Shown here one piece after another: positions 18,101-27,050 of a DNA stretch of 64,000 bases. Source of the DNA: Mycobacterium sp. 852013-51886_SCH5428379 (GTDB taxonomy: Bacteria > Actinomycetota > Actinomycetes > Mycobacteriales > Mycobacteriaceae); assembly GCF_001665575.1 (NCBI RefSeq), contig NZ_LZSU01000042.1:1-64000 (forward strand). The letters are read 5' to 3'. Every line of letters begins with the position of its first letter. Position 1 is the first letter of the stretch. Both the position numbers and the translations under genes were made by a program. The notes under the pieces were generated by a model. It was not told the DNA's origin, did not search any database, and worked only from the letters and a program-made list of their open reading frames with translations.

Positions 18101-18559
18101 ATCTTCGATGTCGAGGTCGCCGTCGCCGAGGACGAAGCGGCTCGAGGAGTCGTTGCGGGATTCGCCGGTCAGCCATTTGAGGACCAGGCCGGTGACGGTG
18201 CGGCCGGTGGTGCTGGTGTAGGTGACCGCGACGGCCGACCAGGCGGTGCCGTCGCCGCGCAGGTACATGACGCGGCTGGTGCCGCCGTCGCTGCGCTGGC
18301 CCCACGCCCCGCGGACGTACTTGTCGACGGTGCGCCGCCCGGCGCTGGACCCGGCGGCGGTGTTGTCACCCGAGGCGTTGAAGTTGCGCCGGTTGAACGG
18401 CAGGAATCCCAGCGAGATCGCGTCCAGCAGTGACGATTTGCCGCTGCCGGAGGCGCCGGCGATTAATGCGCCGCCGGGGCTGAACGGGATGGAGTGGTAG
18501 CCGTCGAAGACGCCCCAGTTGATGACCTGCAGGCGGGACAGGTGGAACTGATCAGTCAT
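15200..18559 (-). CDS. jetC: JetC: SMC-like ATPase of Wadjet/MksBEF condensin
   Basis: 1119 residues. Walker A GASGSGKSS is at 35-43, followed by LGFLPFNRRNF typical of the MukB/JetC family. Long coiled-coil arms span about 230-480 and 600-830. The C-terminal head has GGEQEKLMAFCLAGAL (signature) and Walker B LMLDEAFSKSD, then QLVIVATVQNA. In Wadjet, JetABC forms a loop-extruding complex that senses small circular DNA, and JetD cuts it. All ATPase motifs look intact. It overlaps jetB by 8 nt. No jetD follows. Confidence 0.9.
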   Translation of the reverse strand: MTDQFHLSRLQVINWGVFDGYHSIPFSPGGALIAGASGSGKSSLLDAISLGFLPFNRRNFNASGDNTAAGSSAGRRTVDKYVRGAWGQRSDGGTSRVMYLRGDGTAWSAVAVTYTSTTGRTVTGLVLKWLTGESRNDSSSRFVLGDGDLDIEDVCNRWAAGRFDTGVFKEQWRFTTKVESQYLAQLYATIGIRASDAAQQLLGKAKSLKSVGGLEQFVREFMLDEPDSLARLPEALKQIDPLVEARELLAVAQKKRKILGDIEQIQLRYASESSDLGIIDLVDAPMVRAFTDHVRLAQTPGQIAMLDGTIDQLENEYEDVTRSLNLAKAEADSLNAQISGSSANLAPLQSQVTAAETEAEQVERRRAAYETLLAAQDIDTPDTAEEFWNLREELLAQATELLAKVERHREASTDAEYAQKSARIDRDEATKELKRVEHVGSALPEFALAMRDHICAELGISPMELPYIAELMDLKPDQSRWRLAVEKVLRGAGLRLLVPDAYWDKVLRLVNTTDMRGRLQLHHVRSKMLGAEPVDPEPNTLAGKLFAVDPRHPCAAEAVDVITSAGDHVCVDTPDVFARFRRAVTDTGLYKDSDRLAVKDDRRAVRQSEYLYQGDVSAKINALTLELATAEESFQQARRTADDIAAQRQQWRDRAAACKAICEQYPQWSQIDTETADGHAERLREQYELLLADNPDIEALNARADECWSEIQKLMTRRGAIQTRRDHLDERRTRLLELQDRLSPAFVSEPLTELLQRYAAALPVSLELLDPEPHRDALFTAIKKEREQLRESRRRSYDELARILNTFDTAFPDAIPNDSDVFDERVHDYVALCRHIDERELPEAYERMMRLVTEQAPDAILTLHRVAEQETRRIADQIARVNTGLGSVEFNRGTRLTLRAMPRHLTAVAELTEIVRSISRRIAEVGLGDKQAILDQYADILRLRNRLASTAPEDKAWTRDALDVRNRFTFDCAEWDVASEELIRTHSNAGDNSGGEQEKLMAFCLAGALSFNLASPESTDNTPVFAQLMLDEAFSKSDPQFAQQALSAFRKFGFQLVIVATVQNATTIQPYIDSVVMVSKTEATGRNARPVATVATRTISEFTSLRQEMRESARAPAGV

Positions 18560-19235
18560 CCTCGGGCTCCGCTTCGACCGGGGCGCCGCCGTTGAGCAGT
18601 TGTTCGAACTGCTGCTGCAATTCGGTGATGACCGAGGCGGTCATGATGGCGGTGATGACGGAGGAGATGAGGTAGCTGTCCTCGTCGTCGCGGCTCTTGC
18701 GCAATATCTCGAGGCCGGCCAGGCGGGCGATGGCGCCGTCGATGCGGGCGGCGAAGGCGACGTTGTCGCGGTCGGTGTCGTTGAGGACGCCGGAGAACAG
18801 GCCGTGCATCTCCTCGCGGCTGATCAGCACGGGGGTGCCGCCGGAGGCGCGCATCATCTGGGCGAGGTGCAGGGCGAGGATGGAGTCGTAGGTGCCGAGC
18901 GGTTCGCGGCGCAGCAGCTTCATGCCCTTCGCGGATTCGTAGCGGGCCTGTTCGACGAATGCGACCTCGGTGCCGTCGACGACGCGCAGCAGCAGGTCGA
19001 GCTCGGACAGCCGCACCGAGAGTTCTCTGCGGTATTCAAGGACCCAGCTGTAGACGTCGGCGTCGGACTCGGCGCTGACGTAGCGGCGGGTGAGCAGGTG
19101 CTGCAGGGCCCAGCAGGCGCGGTCGGGGAGTTCGGAGACGTCGCCGTCGAAGCGCGGCCGGCGCGCCACGGACGGGCGGGCGGACTGGTCGACCTGGGGG
19201 AGCGACGAGAAATCGATGTCGCTGTCAGTGGTCAC
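18552..19235 (-). CDS. jetB: JetB: DUF4194 subunit (MksE/kite-like)
   Basis: 227 residues of the DUF4194 family, a winged-helix kite-type subunit bridging JetA and JetC. ESAKGMKLLRREPLGTYDSI and SREEMHGLFSG are typical. The start chosen is the GTG at 19235, overlapping the jetA stop as GTGA; the frame is open further upstream but inside jetA. The 3' end overlaps jetC by 8 nt, so jetA-B-C are translationally coupled. Confidence 0.88.
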   Translation of the reverse strand: MTTDSDIDFSSLPQVDQSARPSVARRPRFDGDVSELPDRACWALQHLLTRRYVSAESDADVYSWVLEYRRELSVRLSELDLLLRVVDGTEVAFVEQARYESAKGMKLLRREPLGTYDSILALHLAQMMRASGGTPVLISREEMHGLFSGVLNDTDRDNVAFAARIDGAIARLAGLEILRKSRDDEDSYLISSVITAIMTASVITELQQQFEQLLNGGAPVEAEPEDD

Positions 19236-20668
19236 GAGGAGGCTCCGGCGAGGGTGGTGATCGGTTCGGTGAACATCAGGCGGGGGACGGCCATCTCCCG
19301 GTCGCGGCCGTCGAGGGATTTGAAGCGGACGGTGGTCTCCTCGGCGGCATCGGCGAGGGGTTGTTTGAGGGCCCAGGACCACAGGACGATGACGTGGCCG
19401 AGGTAGGCGGTGTCGAGCATAGCGACGGCGTCGGGCAGCGAGACGGGGCCCGCGGTCAGGGCGTGGTTGAGCATGTCGGACATGGCGGGGGCGTCGACCT
19501 GGGTGGTCAGCGCGGCGAAGCTGGTGAGGTCGACGGTGCTCTCGGCGGGGGCGGCGGGCTTGGGGGTGGACAGGTCGCCGATCTTGAAGCTAAGGGCGCC
19601 GACGGAGCTGATGGCGTGGCGGGCCAGGGGGACGTCGAGGTCGAGGCGGGAGTCGATGAGGCTGGTCTTGAGCAGGGCTCGGGCGGCGCCGATGGCCTCG
19701 TTGAGCTGGCGGGCGACGCCGCGGCTCTGCTCCATGGTGCCGAAGGCGGTGAAGCGTTTGACGCGCTGGGCGCAGCGCTGCTGGATGCGTTCGACCTCGT
19801 CGATCTGGTGGCCGACGAGTTCAAAGAAGCCGGCCATGACCTTCCGCAGGGCGGGGTCCAGCGCGGGGAGGGCGTCGGCGACGGCAGCGACGTCGGCTTC
19901 GAACTCGGCGCGCTGGTCGGGGTCGTTGATCATGCGCAGGAAGGCGCGGTGGGAGTCGCGGCCCTGGGAGTCCCAGGCGGCCTGGTAGTCGGCGTACATC
20001 TGGCGTTGCCGGTCGCGGTAGGCGGTGTTGGAGTCGATGGGTTCGTCGAGGGCGGCGGTGGCCTGCTCGATCATGGTGCCGTACTGGCCGATGTCGGTGA
20101 TGAGGCGTTCCATCTGCAGGGCGATGGCGTTGGCCTCGTCGTAGCAGTCGGTGACGTCGGGTGCGGGGCGCTCGCCGGCGTCGAGGGCGTCGAGTTCGGC
20201 GTGCAGGGCAGCGATCTCGGCCTCGATGTGGGTGCGGATGCGGGCGGGGTTGGTGTCGACTTTCGCGGCGACGGTCTTGAGGCGGGCGGCGATGCCGGTG
20301 ATGGAGCCGCCGGTGGCGATGGTGTCCTGGCGGCGCATGGACCTCAGGAAATCGAGGGCGCGGCGGGCGTCCTGGGTGAGGTAGCAGACGTTGTGCTCGT
20401 GGCGTTCGTCGACGATGCGGTGCAGCCAGCCCTGGGCGGCCCAGGACTTGATCATCTGCAGGCCCGACTGGGGGTCGCCAAGATCGGTGAGGTCGCGTTC
20501 GAGGCGGACGACGAGCTCGGTCTCCGGGACCTGGCCGTCGCTGAGGTGACGCTCCATCAACGTGGCGTAGAGGCTGAGGTTGGTGGTGGCGAGGAGCCGG
20601 ATGGCGCGGGAGTGCTGGAGGTCGCGGTTGAGGGTGAGGAGGTCGGACAGAGCTGGGCTGTTGTTCAC
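19232..20668 (-). CDS. jetA: JetA: DUF3375 subunit (MksF/kleisin-like)
   Basis: 478 residues of the DUF3375 family, the kleisin-type subunit linking the JetC heads. Typical features are the N-terminal RDLQHSRAIRLLATTNLSLY, GWLHRIVDERHEHNVCYLT and RVKRFTAFGTMEQSRGVARQ. It is the first gene of the jetABC unit, 503 bp from the divergent PLD-helicase gene. In mycobacteria the equivalent operon (MksFEBG/EptABCD) restricts plasmids. Confidence 0.88.
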   Translation of the reverse strand: MNNSPALSDLLTLNRDLQHSRAIRLLATTNLSLYATLMERHLSDGQVPETELVVRLERDLTDLGDPQSGLQMIKSWAAQGWLHRIVDERHEHNVCYLTQDARRALDFLRSMRRQDTIATGGSITGIAARLKTVAAKVDTNPARIRTHIEAEIAALHAELDALDAGERPAPDVTDCYDEANAIALQMERLITDIGQYGTMIEQATAALDEPIDSNTAYRDRQRQMYADYQAAWDSQGRDSHRAFLRMINDPDQRAEFEADVAAVADALPALDPALRKVMAGFFELVGHQIDEVERIQQRCAQRVKRFTAFGTMEQSRGVARQLNEAIGAARALLKTSLIDSRLDLDVPLARHAISSVGALSFKIGDLSTPKPAAPAESTVDLTSFAALTTQVDAPAMSDMLNHALTAGPVSLPDAVAMLDTAYLGHVIVLWSWALKQPLADAAEETTVRFKSLDGRDREMAVPRLMFTEPITTLAGASS

Positions 20669-21171
20669 CTGCGTCCTCTAGTCAGTGCGTTCGTCGGGAG
20701 CCCCAACATAGGCGAGGAGACTGACATCCTCATTTGCGGGGCGGGGCCGTGTTGGCGCGAGGTTTCGGTTGAGCGCGCGTCGCCGGGATCTTCAGCGTGG
20801 CCGAGTGTGGGCCCTGACTGTTGCGTCCAGACCCTCGTTGCACCACCCGTCTGAACTCCCCTGATGAACGATGCCGAGGGGCCCGTGGCAACGCGTCAAG
20901 GGGCCGTCGAGCGAAGTGGTTGATGAAGTCGTCTTGGCGAGCAGACCGGTCATCTCAGGGAGCAAAAGCCGGGCGAGCGGGCACGACCACCGCGACGCCC
21001 GTAGCCCCCGCATACCCGTAGGGGACAGCAAACGGGGACATGTGTCGGTGAGCTGACCTAAGCTTCCGGACGAAGCCGCGGCGCGCTACAGCAGGTGTCT
21101 TCCGCCTCCGGGCGATCATGTCCGACAACTCCATCTGACCGCTGACACCGCAACCATTTCTAGGCGAAAAA
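20669..21171. other. Divergent intergenic region between jetA and the PLD-helicase gene
   Basis: 503 bp with no gene I can support. Short open frames on both strands lack start signals and family resemblance. It must hold the promoters of both defence genes; no clear -10/-35 pair stands out. Confidence 0.5.
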
Positions 21172-24100
21172 GTGACGGAACTAAATCCCGGCATCTACGA
21201 AGTACTCGTCACCGAGGCGCTACGCGCGCGCCTCGCGCCGCTTGAAAGATCATTCCGTCCAACGGTGCGGCCGTTACATGAGGCCGAAGCTGCCGATCGG
21301 ATTGCGCTGCATTTAAGCCGACAGATCGAGCAGGCTCTCGCGACGGTCACTGAGGACGCGCGGGTCCAGGTCGGCATTGAAGTTGCACAAGCCCTGATCG
21401 CGCGACTTGCCGAGTTCGTCAACGTTGACGGATACGACCCACCCATCGAACCTGGCGAGGTTCTCCACGCGATCCTCGAGCATCGCCCGGATGGGACGCC
21501 GCGCCCCATAGCCAAACCGCTTATCCCGCTGCTCGACACCACCCTCCTGACTAATGCGCCCGGCGAGCCGGGCCTGTTGAACCAGATTGGCGCCGAGATC
21601 GACTCCGCCGACGCGATCGACGTCGTAATGGCCTTCATTCGCCGCAGCGGTATCCACCCGCTTCTTGTGTCATTGCGTCGGCACTGCGAACGCGGCAGGC
21701 CGCTGCGCGTGCTGACCACCACCTACACCTGCTCCACCGAACGAGCTGCGCTCGACCAACTCAAAGGACTCGGCGCGGAAGTTCGAATCTCCTATGACCT
21801 CAGCACTACTCGCTTGCACGCAAAGTCTTGGATTTTCCATCGCCGGTCGGGCTTCTCCACGGCATACGTTGGCTCGTCAAACCTGACCCACGCTGCGCAG
21901 GTGACTGGCCTGGAGTGGAACATCCGGGCCTCTTCGGCTCGGAACCCCGATATCCTCGCCAAGTTCGAGGCGGTATTCGAAAGCTATTGGCAAAGCGTCG
22001 ACTTTGTTCCGTACGAGCCGGAGCAGTTCGATGAAGAGCTCCGACGGGCCGGTCGCGCCGAAACCGGGCCGACCGTCATCCTCAGCCCCATCGAGCTTCG
22101 CCTTGAGCCATTCCAGGAACGCCTCCTCGAGCAGATCGAGCTTTCCCGCGGACGCGGTCACCACCGCAACTTGCTCGTCGCCGCTACCGGCACCGGCAAG
22201 ACCGTCATGGCCGCCGTCGACTACGCACGGCTGCGTGCCGAATTGCCGCGCGCCCGGGTGTTGTTCGTGGCCCATCGCAATGAAATTCTCGATCAGAGCC
22301 TCGCCACCTTCCGCTATGCACTGCGCGATGCATCGTTTGGCGAGAAGTGGATTGGCAATTCGCGACCGCATCATTTTGAACATGTTTTTGCCTCGGTGCA
22401 GAGTCTTAACGCCACGAACCTCGATGACCTCCCTCCGGATCATTTCGACGTCGTCATCGTCGACGAGTTCCACCACGCAGCTGCGCCCTCATACCGCAAG
22501 CTCCTTGATCACCTGGAGCCCCTGGAACTGCTCGGTCTCACCGCCACTCCGGAGCGCAGTGACGACCTGTCGATCCTGCATTGGTTTGATGACCGTATAG
22601 CCGCCGAATTGCGGTTGTGGGACGCTATTGACCAGCAGCGTCTTTCGCCGTTCATGTACTTCGGGATTCACGACGGGCTTGATCTCACCCAGATCCCTTG
22701 GCGCCGAGGCCAAGGTTATGACCTCGACGCTCTTAGCGGCCTCTACACCAGCACCGCTGCCTGGGCGCGCACCGTTCTCCAAGAGGTGCTTCGCCTCGCC
22801 GATGATCACAGCACCATGCGTGCCTTGGGGTTCTGTGTCAGCATCGACCACGCGAAGTTCATGGCGACGCACTTCAATAAGGCCGGTGTTCCCGCGGTCG
22901 CGGTGTGGGGTGATAGCCCGCCGACCGACCGTAGGGCGGCGTTGCAAGACCTCGCTGCCGGCCGGATTCGCGTCATCTTCTCGGTCGACCTCTTCAACGA
23001 AGGGGTCGACGTGCCTACCGTCGACACCGTGCTGATGTTGCGCCCGACCGAGAGTCCTACGCTGTTTCTTCAACAACTAGGCCGAGGGTTGCGACGCTCG
23101 AAGGGCAAGACCTTCTGCACCGTACTGGATTTCGTCGGCACGCATCGCCGCGAGTTCCGCTTTGACCGTCGCTATCGGGCGCTCATCGGCGGCACCCGCC
23201 GCGACATTGAACAGGCTGTAAGGCAGGGATTTCCGTTCCTGCCGGCGGGGTGCCACATGCACCTTGACGCCAAAACGTCCGAAATCGTGCTGCGCAGCCT
23301 CCGAGAGGCGATTCCGACGCGCTGGCTAGCCCGCGTCGACGAACTCAGAGTCATTTACGTGAGGAACCCCGCCGTCACGCTGTCGAAGTACCTCGCCGAG
23401 TCCGGACTCGACCTGCCCGAAGTGTACGAGGGTTCGCGCTGTTGGTCGGATCTTTGCGAGGCCGCTGGGGTACCGACCGAACCGGCAGGGGCGCACGAGA
23501 AACCGTTACGTAGGGCCTTAGGACGCCTACTACATGTCGACGACGACGAACGCATCGCTGCTTATCGAAGGCTCGTCCGATCATCCACGCCGGTAGACGT
23601 CTCCGGAATGTCGGAGCGTGAGCGACGCCTCGTCCGGATGCTCGTCGCCAGCATTGGTGACCAGGTGTTGACCAAGACCACCTCGTTGCAGGCGGGCATC
23701 GACCTGTTGTGGGCTCACCCTCAGGTGCGTGCCGAGCTCGCCCAGCTGCTGCTCGAACTCGACGACCGGGTGGATCACCTCCATAGCGCGCTCGACCGCC
23801 ACCCCGACGTGCCACTTCAGGTGCATGCCCGCTACTCGCGGATCGAAATTCTTGCGGCCTTCGGTATCGGCGACAACGCCAAGGTGGCCCCCTGGCAGAC
23901 GGGCGTCTACGAGGCCAAAAGCGCCAACGCCGAGCTGTTCGCCTTCACTCTCGACAAAAGCAGCGGCGCCTTTTCGCCGACCACGCGCTACCGCGATTAC
24001 GCTATCAGTCCCAAACTCATTCACTGGGAAAGCCAGTCGATGACCCGAGCTGACAGCGATACCGGTCTGCGTTACCGGAACCAGGAACGGGACGGCCGAT

Positions 24101-24267
24101 CGGTCATGTTGTTCAGCCGCCTGCGCGCGGATGAACGCGCCTTCTGGTTCCTCGGCCCTGCCACCTACCGCGGGCACGTCGGCGAGAAACCGATGGCCAT
24201 TACGTGGGAGCTGCACACGCCGCTATCCGGCGACCTGTATCAGTCGTTCGCCGCTGCGATCGCTTGA
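21172..24267 (+). CDS. PLD nuclease - SF2 helicase - DUF3427 protein (probable antiphage effector)
   Basis: 1031 residues. N-terminal PLD-like domain (about 120-285) with LHAKSWIF near 213 and VGSSNLTHAA near 232. SF2 DEAD/DEAH helicase (about 310-660): Walker A AATGTGKTVMA, DEFHHA box, LTATPERSDD and motif VI QQLGRGLRRSKG. The rest (about 680-1031) matches the DUF3427 C-terminal region, with PTTRYRDYAISPKLIHWESQ. Such proteins occur in defence islands, but the mechanism of stand-alone members is not established. GTG start at 21172. Codon use is slightly less GC-rich than the core genes, which fits transfer. Confidence 0.85.
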   Translation: MTELNPGIYEVLVTEALRARLAPLERSFRPTVRPLHEAEAADRIALHLSRQIEQALATVTEDARVQVGIEVAQALIARLAEFVNVDGYDPPIEPGEVLHAILEHRPDGTPRPIAKPLIPLLDTTLLTNAPGEPGLLNQIGAEIDSADAIDVVMAFIRRSGIHPLLVSLRRHCERGRPLRVLTTTYTCSTERAALDQLKGLGAEVRISYDLSTTRLHAKSWIFHRRSGFSTAYVGSSNLTHAAQVTGLEWNIRASSARNPDILAKFEAVFESYWQSVDFVPYEPEQFDEELRRAGRAETGPTVILSPIELRLEPFQERLLEQIELSRGRGHHRNLLVAATGTGKTVMAAVDYARLRAELPRARVLFVAHRNEILDQSLATFRYALRDASFGEKWIGNSRPHHFEHVFASVQSLNATNLDDLPPDHFDVVIVDEFHHAAAPSYRKLLDHLEPLELLGLTATPERSDDLSILHWFDDRIAAELRLWDAIDQQRLSPFMYFGIHDGLDLTQIPWRRGQGYDLDALSGLYTSTAAWARTVLQEVLRLADDHSTMRALGFCVSIDHAKFMATHFNKAGVPAVAVWGDSPPTDRRAALQDLAAGRIRVIFSVDLFNEGVDVPTVDTVLMLRPTESPTLFLQQLGRGLRRSKGKTFCTVLDFVGTHRREFRFDRRYRALIGGTRRDIEQAVRQGFPFLPAGCHMHLDAKTSEIVLRSLREAIPTRWLARVDELRVIYVRNPAVTLSKYLAESGLDLPEVYEGSRCWSDLCEAAGVPTEPAGAHEKPLRRALGRLLHVDDDERIAAYRRLVRSSTPVDVSGMSERERRLVRMLVASIGDQVLTKTTSLQAGIDLLWAHPQVRAELAQLLLELDDRVDHLHSALDRHPDVPLQVHARYSRIEILAAFGIGDNAKVAPWQTGVYEAKSANAELFAFTLDKSSGAFSPTTRYRDYAISPKLIHWESQSMTRADSDTGLRYRNQERDGRSVMLFSRLRADERAFWFLGPATYRGHVGEKPMAITWELHTPLSGDLYQSFAAAIA

Positions 24268-24455
24268 GCGCAGCAGCCAGTTCGCCGTGGCCTCGGAGTA
24301 GGGCCGATACAGGGGCAAGCGCGATCAATTGCTTGTATCCACTCTTGAAGTGCGCACTCGGAGCTTTCAGAGTGGCGGCGACGTAAGCGCGAAGTTGATC
24401 ACTGTGAGCGCGCGTCACGCGACTGTACCCGAAAATGAATGCACTTCACAGCTCC

Positions 24456-25475
24456 TTAGCGCGCCGCTGAAAGCCGCTGCGCCACAGCGCCGTACCGCTC
24501 GAACCGCTCCGGATTCGCCGCCGCGTTGTACAGCACCACCCGCGACGCCACCCCGTCATACTTGGCCCGCAACGCGTCGGCCAGACCGTCCCACGTCGAC
24601 TCCGTCGCGAACGTCGCGATGTGGTCGTCGGTGATGCACGCCGCCATGCCGGCATAGTCGCCGGCCTTCTGCTTCTCCCGAATGCGAGCCGTCGTTCCCT
24701 CGAAGCCGGCCTCGTCCCAGATGAACGCGTAGTTCGGCGTGCTGCCGTAGAAGCTCATGCTCGCCCGTACGAGTTCACGCTCCCGGTGCCGCACCTCGTC
24801 GGTGTCGCCGACGATCGTCATCACCGGCACGATCAGCGCGACGTCATCGGCTGATCGTCCCGACTTCGCCGCTCCCTCAGCCACTTTCGGCACCACATGC
24901 CGCGCGATATAGCCCGGCTCGCCGAGCGGATGCACATGCACCCCGTCTGCCACCTCGCCCGCCATCCGCAGCATCCACGGGTTCACCGCCGCCACGTCAA
25001 CCTGCGGGTCCGGCGCGTCGATCGGCCCGGCACTCCATTGCGGCGTGATGAAGTCCAAATCGTAGAACTCGCCGTGATGGTCCAACGTGCCCGTCCGGAA
25101 CGCCGAGAAGCACGCCTTCACCGCCAGCACGTAGTCCCGCAGCCGCGGTCCCGGATGCTCGAACTGCGCCCCATACCGCCGCACCACATGCGTACGCACC
25201 TGCGTGCCCAACCCCAGCCGGAATCGGCCACCGGACGCCTCCTGCAGCTCCCACGCCGACGCCGCCGTCACGAACGGACTGCGCGGGAACGCCACCGCCA
25301 CGCCCGTCGACAACTCCAACCCCGGCGCCGCCTGCGAGGCAACCGCCGCGTTGAGATACGCCGTCCGACCGGTCTCGGTGAACAACAGCCCGGAAAAGCC
25401 CGCGGCCTGCGTGCGTCGCGCCAGCTCGGACGTCTGTTGAAGCGGCAGCGGAGTCGTCATCACGTCGACGTACAC
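24456..25475 (-). CDS. F420-dependent LLM class oxidoreductase (TIGR03617/MSMEG_2256-like)
   Basis: 339 residues, bacterial-luciferase-like TIM barrel. It has VYVDVMTTPLPL at the start, STGVAVAFPRSPFVTAASAW and GGRFRLGLGTQVRTHVVRRY, the pattern of the mycobacterial F420-binding subfamily. The GTG at 25475 is preferred over longer starts because the product then begins at the first beta strand. It would reduce or hydroxylate an unknown organic substrate using F420H2. It stands alone, separated by 188 bp from the helicase gene. Confidence 0.82.
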   Translation of the reverse strand: MYVDVMTTPLPLQQTSELARRTQAAGFSGLLFTETGRTAYLNAAVASQAAPGLELSTGVAVAFPRSPFVTAASAWELQEASGGRFRLGLGTQVRTHVVRRYGAQFEHPGPRLRDYVLAVKACFSAFRTGTLDHHGEFYDLDFITPQWSAGPIDAPDPQVDVAAVNPWMLRMAGEVADGVHVHPLGEPGYIARHVVPKVAEGAAKSGRSADDVALIVPVMTIVGDTDEVRHRERELVRASMSFYGSTPNYAFIWDEAGFEGTTARIREKQKAGDYAGMAACITDDHIATFATESTWDGLADALRAKYDGVASRVVLYNAAANPERFERYGAVAQRLSAAR

Positions 25476-25640
25476 GACCCGAACCCTACGTGAGGCCCGT
25501 TCCTTGGCAGTGTCTGCCAAACAATTATGGTCGAAGTTGTCTGCTGATCATGTGTGCCAGATCTCATGGCGAACCTAGCGTGATTGACCTCACATCAAGC
25601 TCGCACGGACTTCATGGTTCGCGGAACAGAAAGGTTCCCG

Positions 25641-26978
25641 ATGCTCTCGCCCGCAAAGAAGGCCACTGTCGGCAGTTTCGTCGGCACGACCATCGAGTGG
25701 TACGACTTCTTCATCTATGGCACGGCCAGCGCGCTGATCTTCCGCCATGTGTTCTTCCCTGCCCAGGACCCCTTGGTCGGGACCCTGCTGTCGTTCGCGA
25801 CCTTCGGCGTCGCCTTCCTGGCCCGGCCGCTCGGGGGGCTCATCGTCGGCCACTTCGGCGACAAGGTCGGCCGCAAGCCCATGCTGGTCCTGACGCTCGT
25901 CGTGATGGGCTGCGCGACAGGTGCGATCGGTCTCCTGCCCACCTACGAGACCATCGGAGTCGCGGCACCGCTGATCCTCGTAGGCCTGCGCTTCATACAG
26001 GGACTCTCGGTGGGCGGCGAATACGGCGGTGCCGTTCTCATGACCGTGGAACACGCACCCAAACACCGGCGCGGACTCTATGGCAGCTGGGTCCAGGCAG
26101 GCTCGCCGGCCGGCCAGATCATCGCCAACGGTGTCTTCCTGATCACCACCGCGGTGATGTCCCAGGAAGACCTCCTGGCGTGGGGCTGGCGCATCCCGTT
26201 CCTCGGCAGCTTCGCGCTCGTGGTGGTGGGCCTCATCATCCGCCTGCGCGTCGATGAGAGCCCGGAGTTCAAGCGGATCGAGAAGACCAACGAGAAGGTG
26301 ACCAGTCCGCTGGTCAGCGTGCTGCGCAAGTACCGCAAGCAGGTGGTCCTGATGGCCGGTGCGTACCTGGTGCACGGCGTCGTCATCTACGGTGCCGCGG
26401 TCTACAGCCTCAGCTACGGGACCAACACTCTCAACTTCAGCTACAGCCAGATGCTGCTGCTGATTCTGCTGTGCCAGATCGCCGTGCTGATCCTGATCCC
26501 GACCTTCGCCAACATCGGCGACAAGGTGGGTATCAAGAAGGTGTTCCTGATCGGCAACGTGGGCATGGGGCTCATGGGCATCCCCTGGGTGCTGCTCCTG
26601 GACACCGGCAGCTTCGGTCTCGCACTGCTGGGCTACCTGCTGATCTTCATCCCGTACGCCGCGACCTACGGAACCATGGCCGCCTTCTTCGCCAGCATCT
26701 ACGACGCGCGCGTCGGATACTCGGGCATCTCGATGGGCTACCAACTCGGCTCGATCTTCGGCAGCGGGCTGACGCCGCTGGCGGCGGCCGCGCTCATCGC
26801 CTCGACGGGAACCGTGGTCACGTTTGGCGTGTACATCGGTGTGGCGGCAGTGCTTTCGGTCGCTGCCACCATCTACCTCACCGCACACGTCCCGGATGAG
26901 GACAAGGCTGCCGTGCCGACCGTTCCCAAAGAGCAGGTTCCGGTCGCCCCGGCGACGGGGTCTCACCGATCGTCATAG
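25641..26978 (+). CDS. MHS family MFS transporter
   Basis: 445 residues, 12 transmembrane helices, metabolite:H+ symporter subfamily. ATVGSFVGTTIEWYDFFIYG opens the protein, and GDKVGRKPML (loop 2-3) and RFIQGLSVGGEYGGAV are family hallmarks. MHS carriers take up small organic acids, betaines and related compounds. ATG 25641 is chosen because of GAAAGG 7 nt upstream; the frame is open 57 nt further. First gene of a plus-strand group with a nucleoside hydrolase and RidA, so its substrate is probably what they act on. Confidence 0.88.
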   Translation: MLSPAKKATVGSFVGTTIEWYDFFIYGTASALIFRHVFFPAQDPLVGTLLSFATFGVAFLARPLGGLIVGHFGDKVGRKPMLVLTLVVMGCATGAIGLLPTYETIGVAAPLILVGLRFIQGLSVGGEYGGAVLMTVEHAPKHRRGLYGSWVQAGSPAGQIIANGVFLITTAVMSQEDLLAWGWRIPFLGSFALVVVGLIIRLRVDESPEFKRIEKTNEKVTSPLVSVLRKYRKQVVLMAGAYLVHGVVIYGAAVYSLSYGTNTLNFSYSQMLLLILLCQIAVLILIPTFANIGDKVGIKKVFLIGNVGMGLMGIPWVLLLDTGSFGLALLGYLLIFIPYAATYGTMAAFFASIYDARVGYSGISMGYQLGSIFGSGLTPLAAAALIASTGTVVTFGVYIGVAAVLSVAATIYLTAHVPDEDKAAVPTVPKEQVPVAPATGSHRSS

Positions 26979-26991
26979 GGAGAACGCTGAC

Positions 26992-27022
26992 GCCGCCGGA
27001 CTGGTTCATCCAGTCCGGCGGC
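26992..27022 (+). terminator. Perfect 13-bp hairpin between transporter and nucleoside hydrolase
   Basis: GCCGCCGGACTGG (26992-27004), loop TTCAT, then the exact complement (27010-27022). It ends 28 nt before the nucleoside hydrolase start. There is no T-tract. It could be an intrinsic-type terminator for the transporter or a stabilising/attenuating element within an operon. Confidence 0.65.
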
Positions 27023-27050
27023 TTCGGCGTTGTCGTGGGAGAACGGTGAT

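Noticed and set aside
19361..20854. 497-codon plus-strand frame opposite jetA
   Set aside because: Gly/Val/Asp-rich low-complexity translation typical of an antisense shadow of a high-GC gene.
20792..21031. Small gene or transposase remnant between jetA and the PLD-helicase gene
   Set aside because: No start signal, no family resemblance and no inverted repeats or target-site duplications seen.
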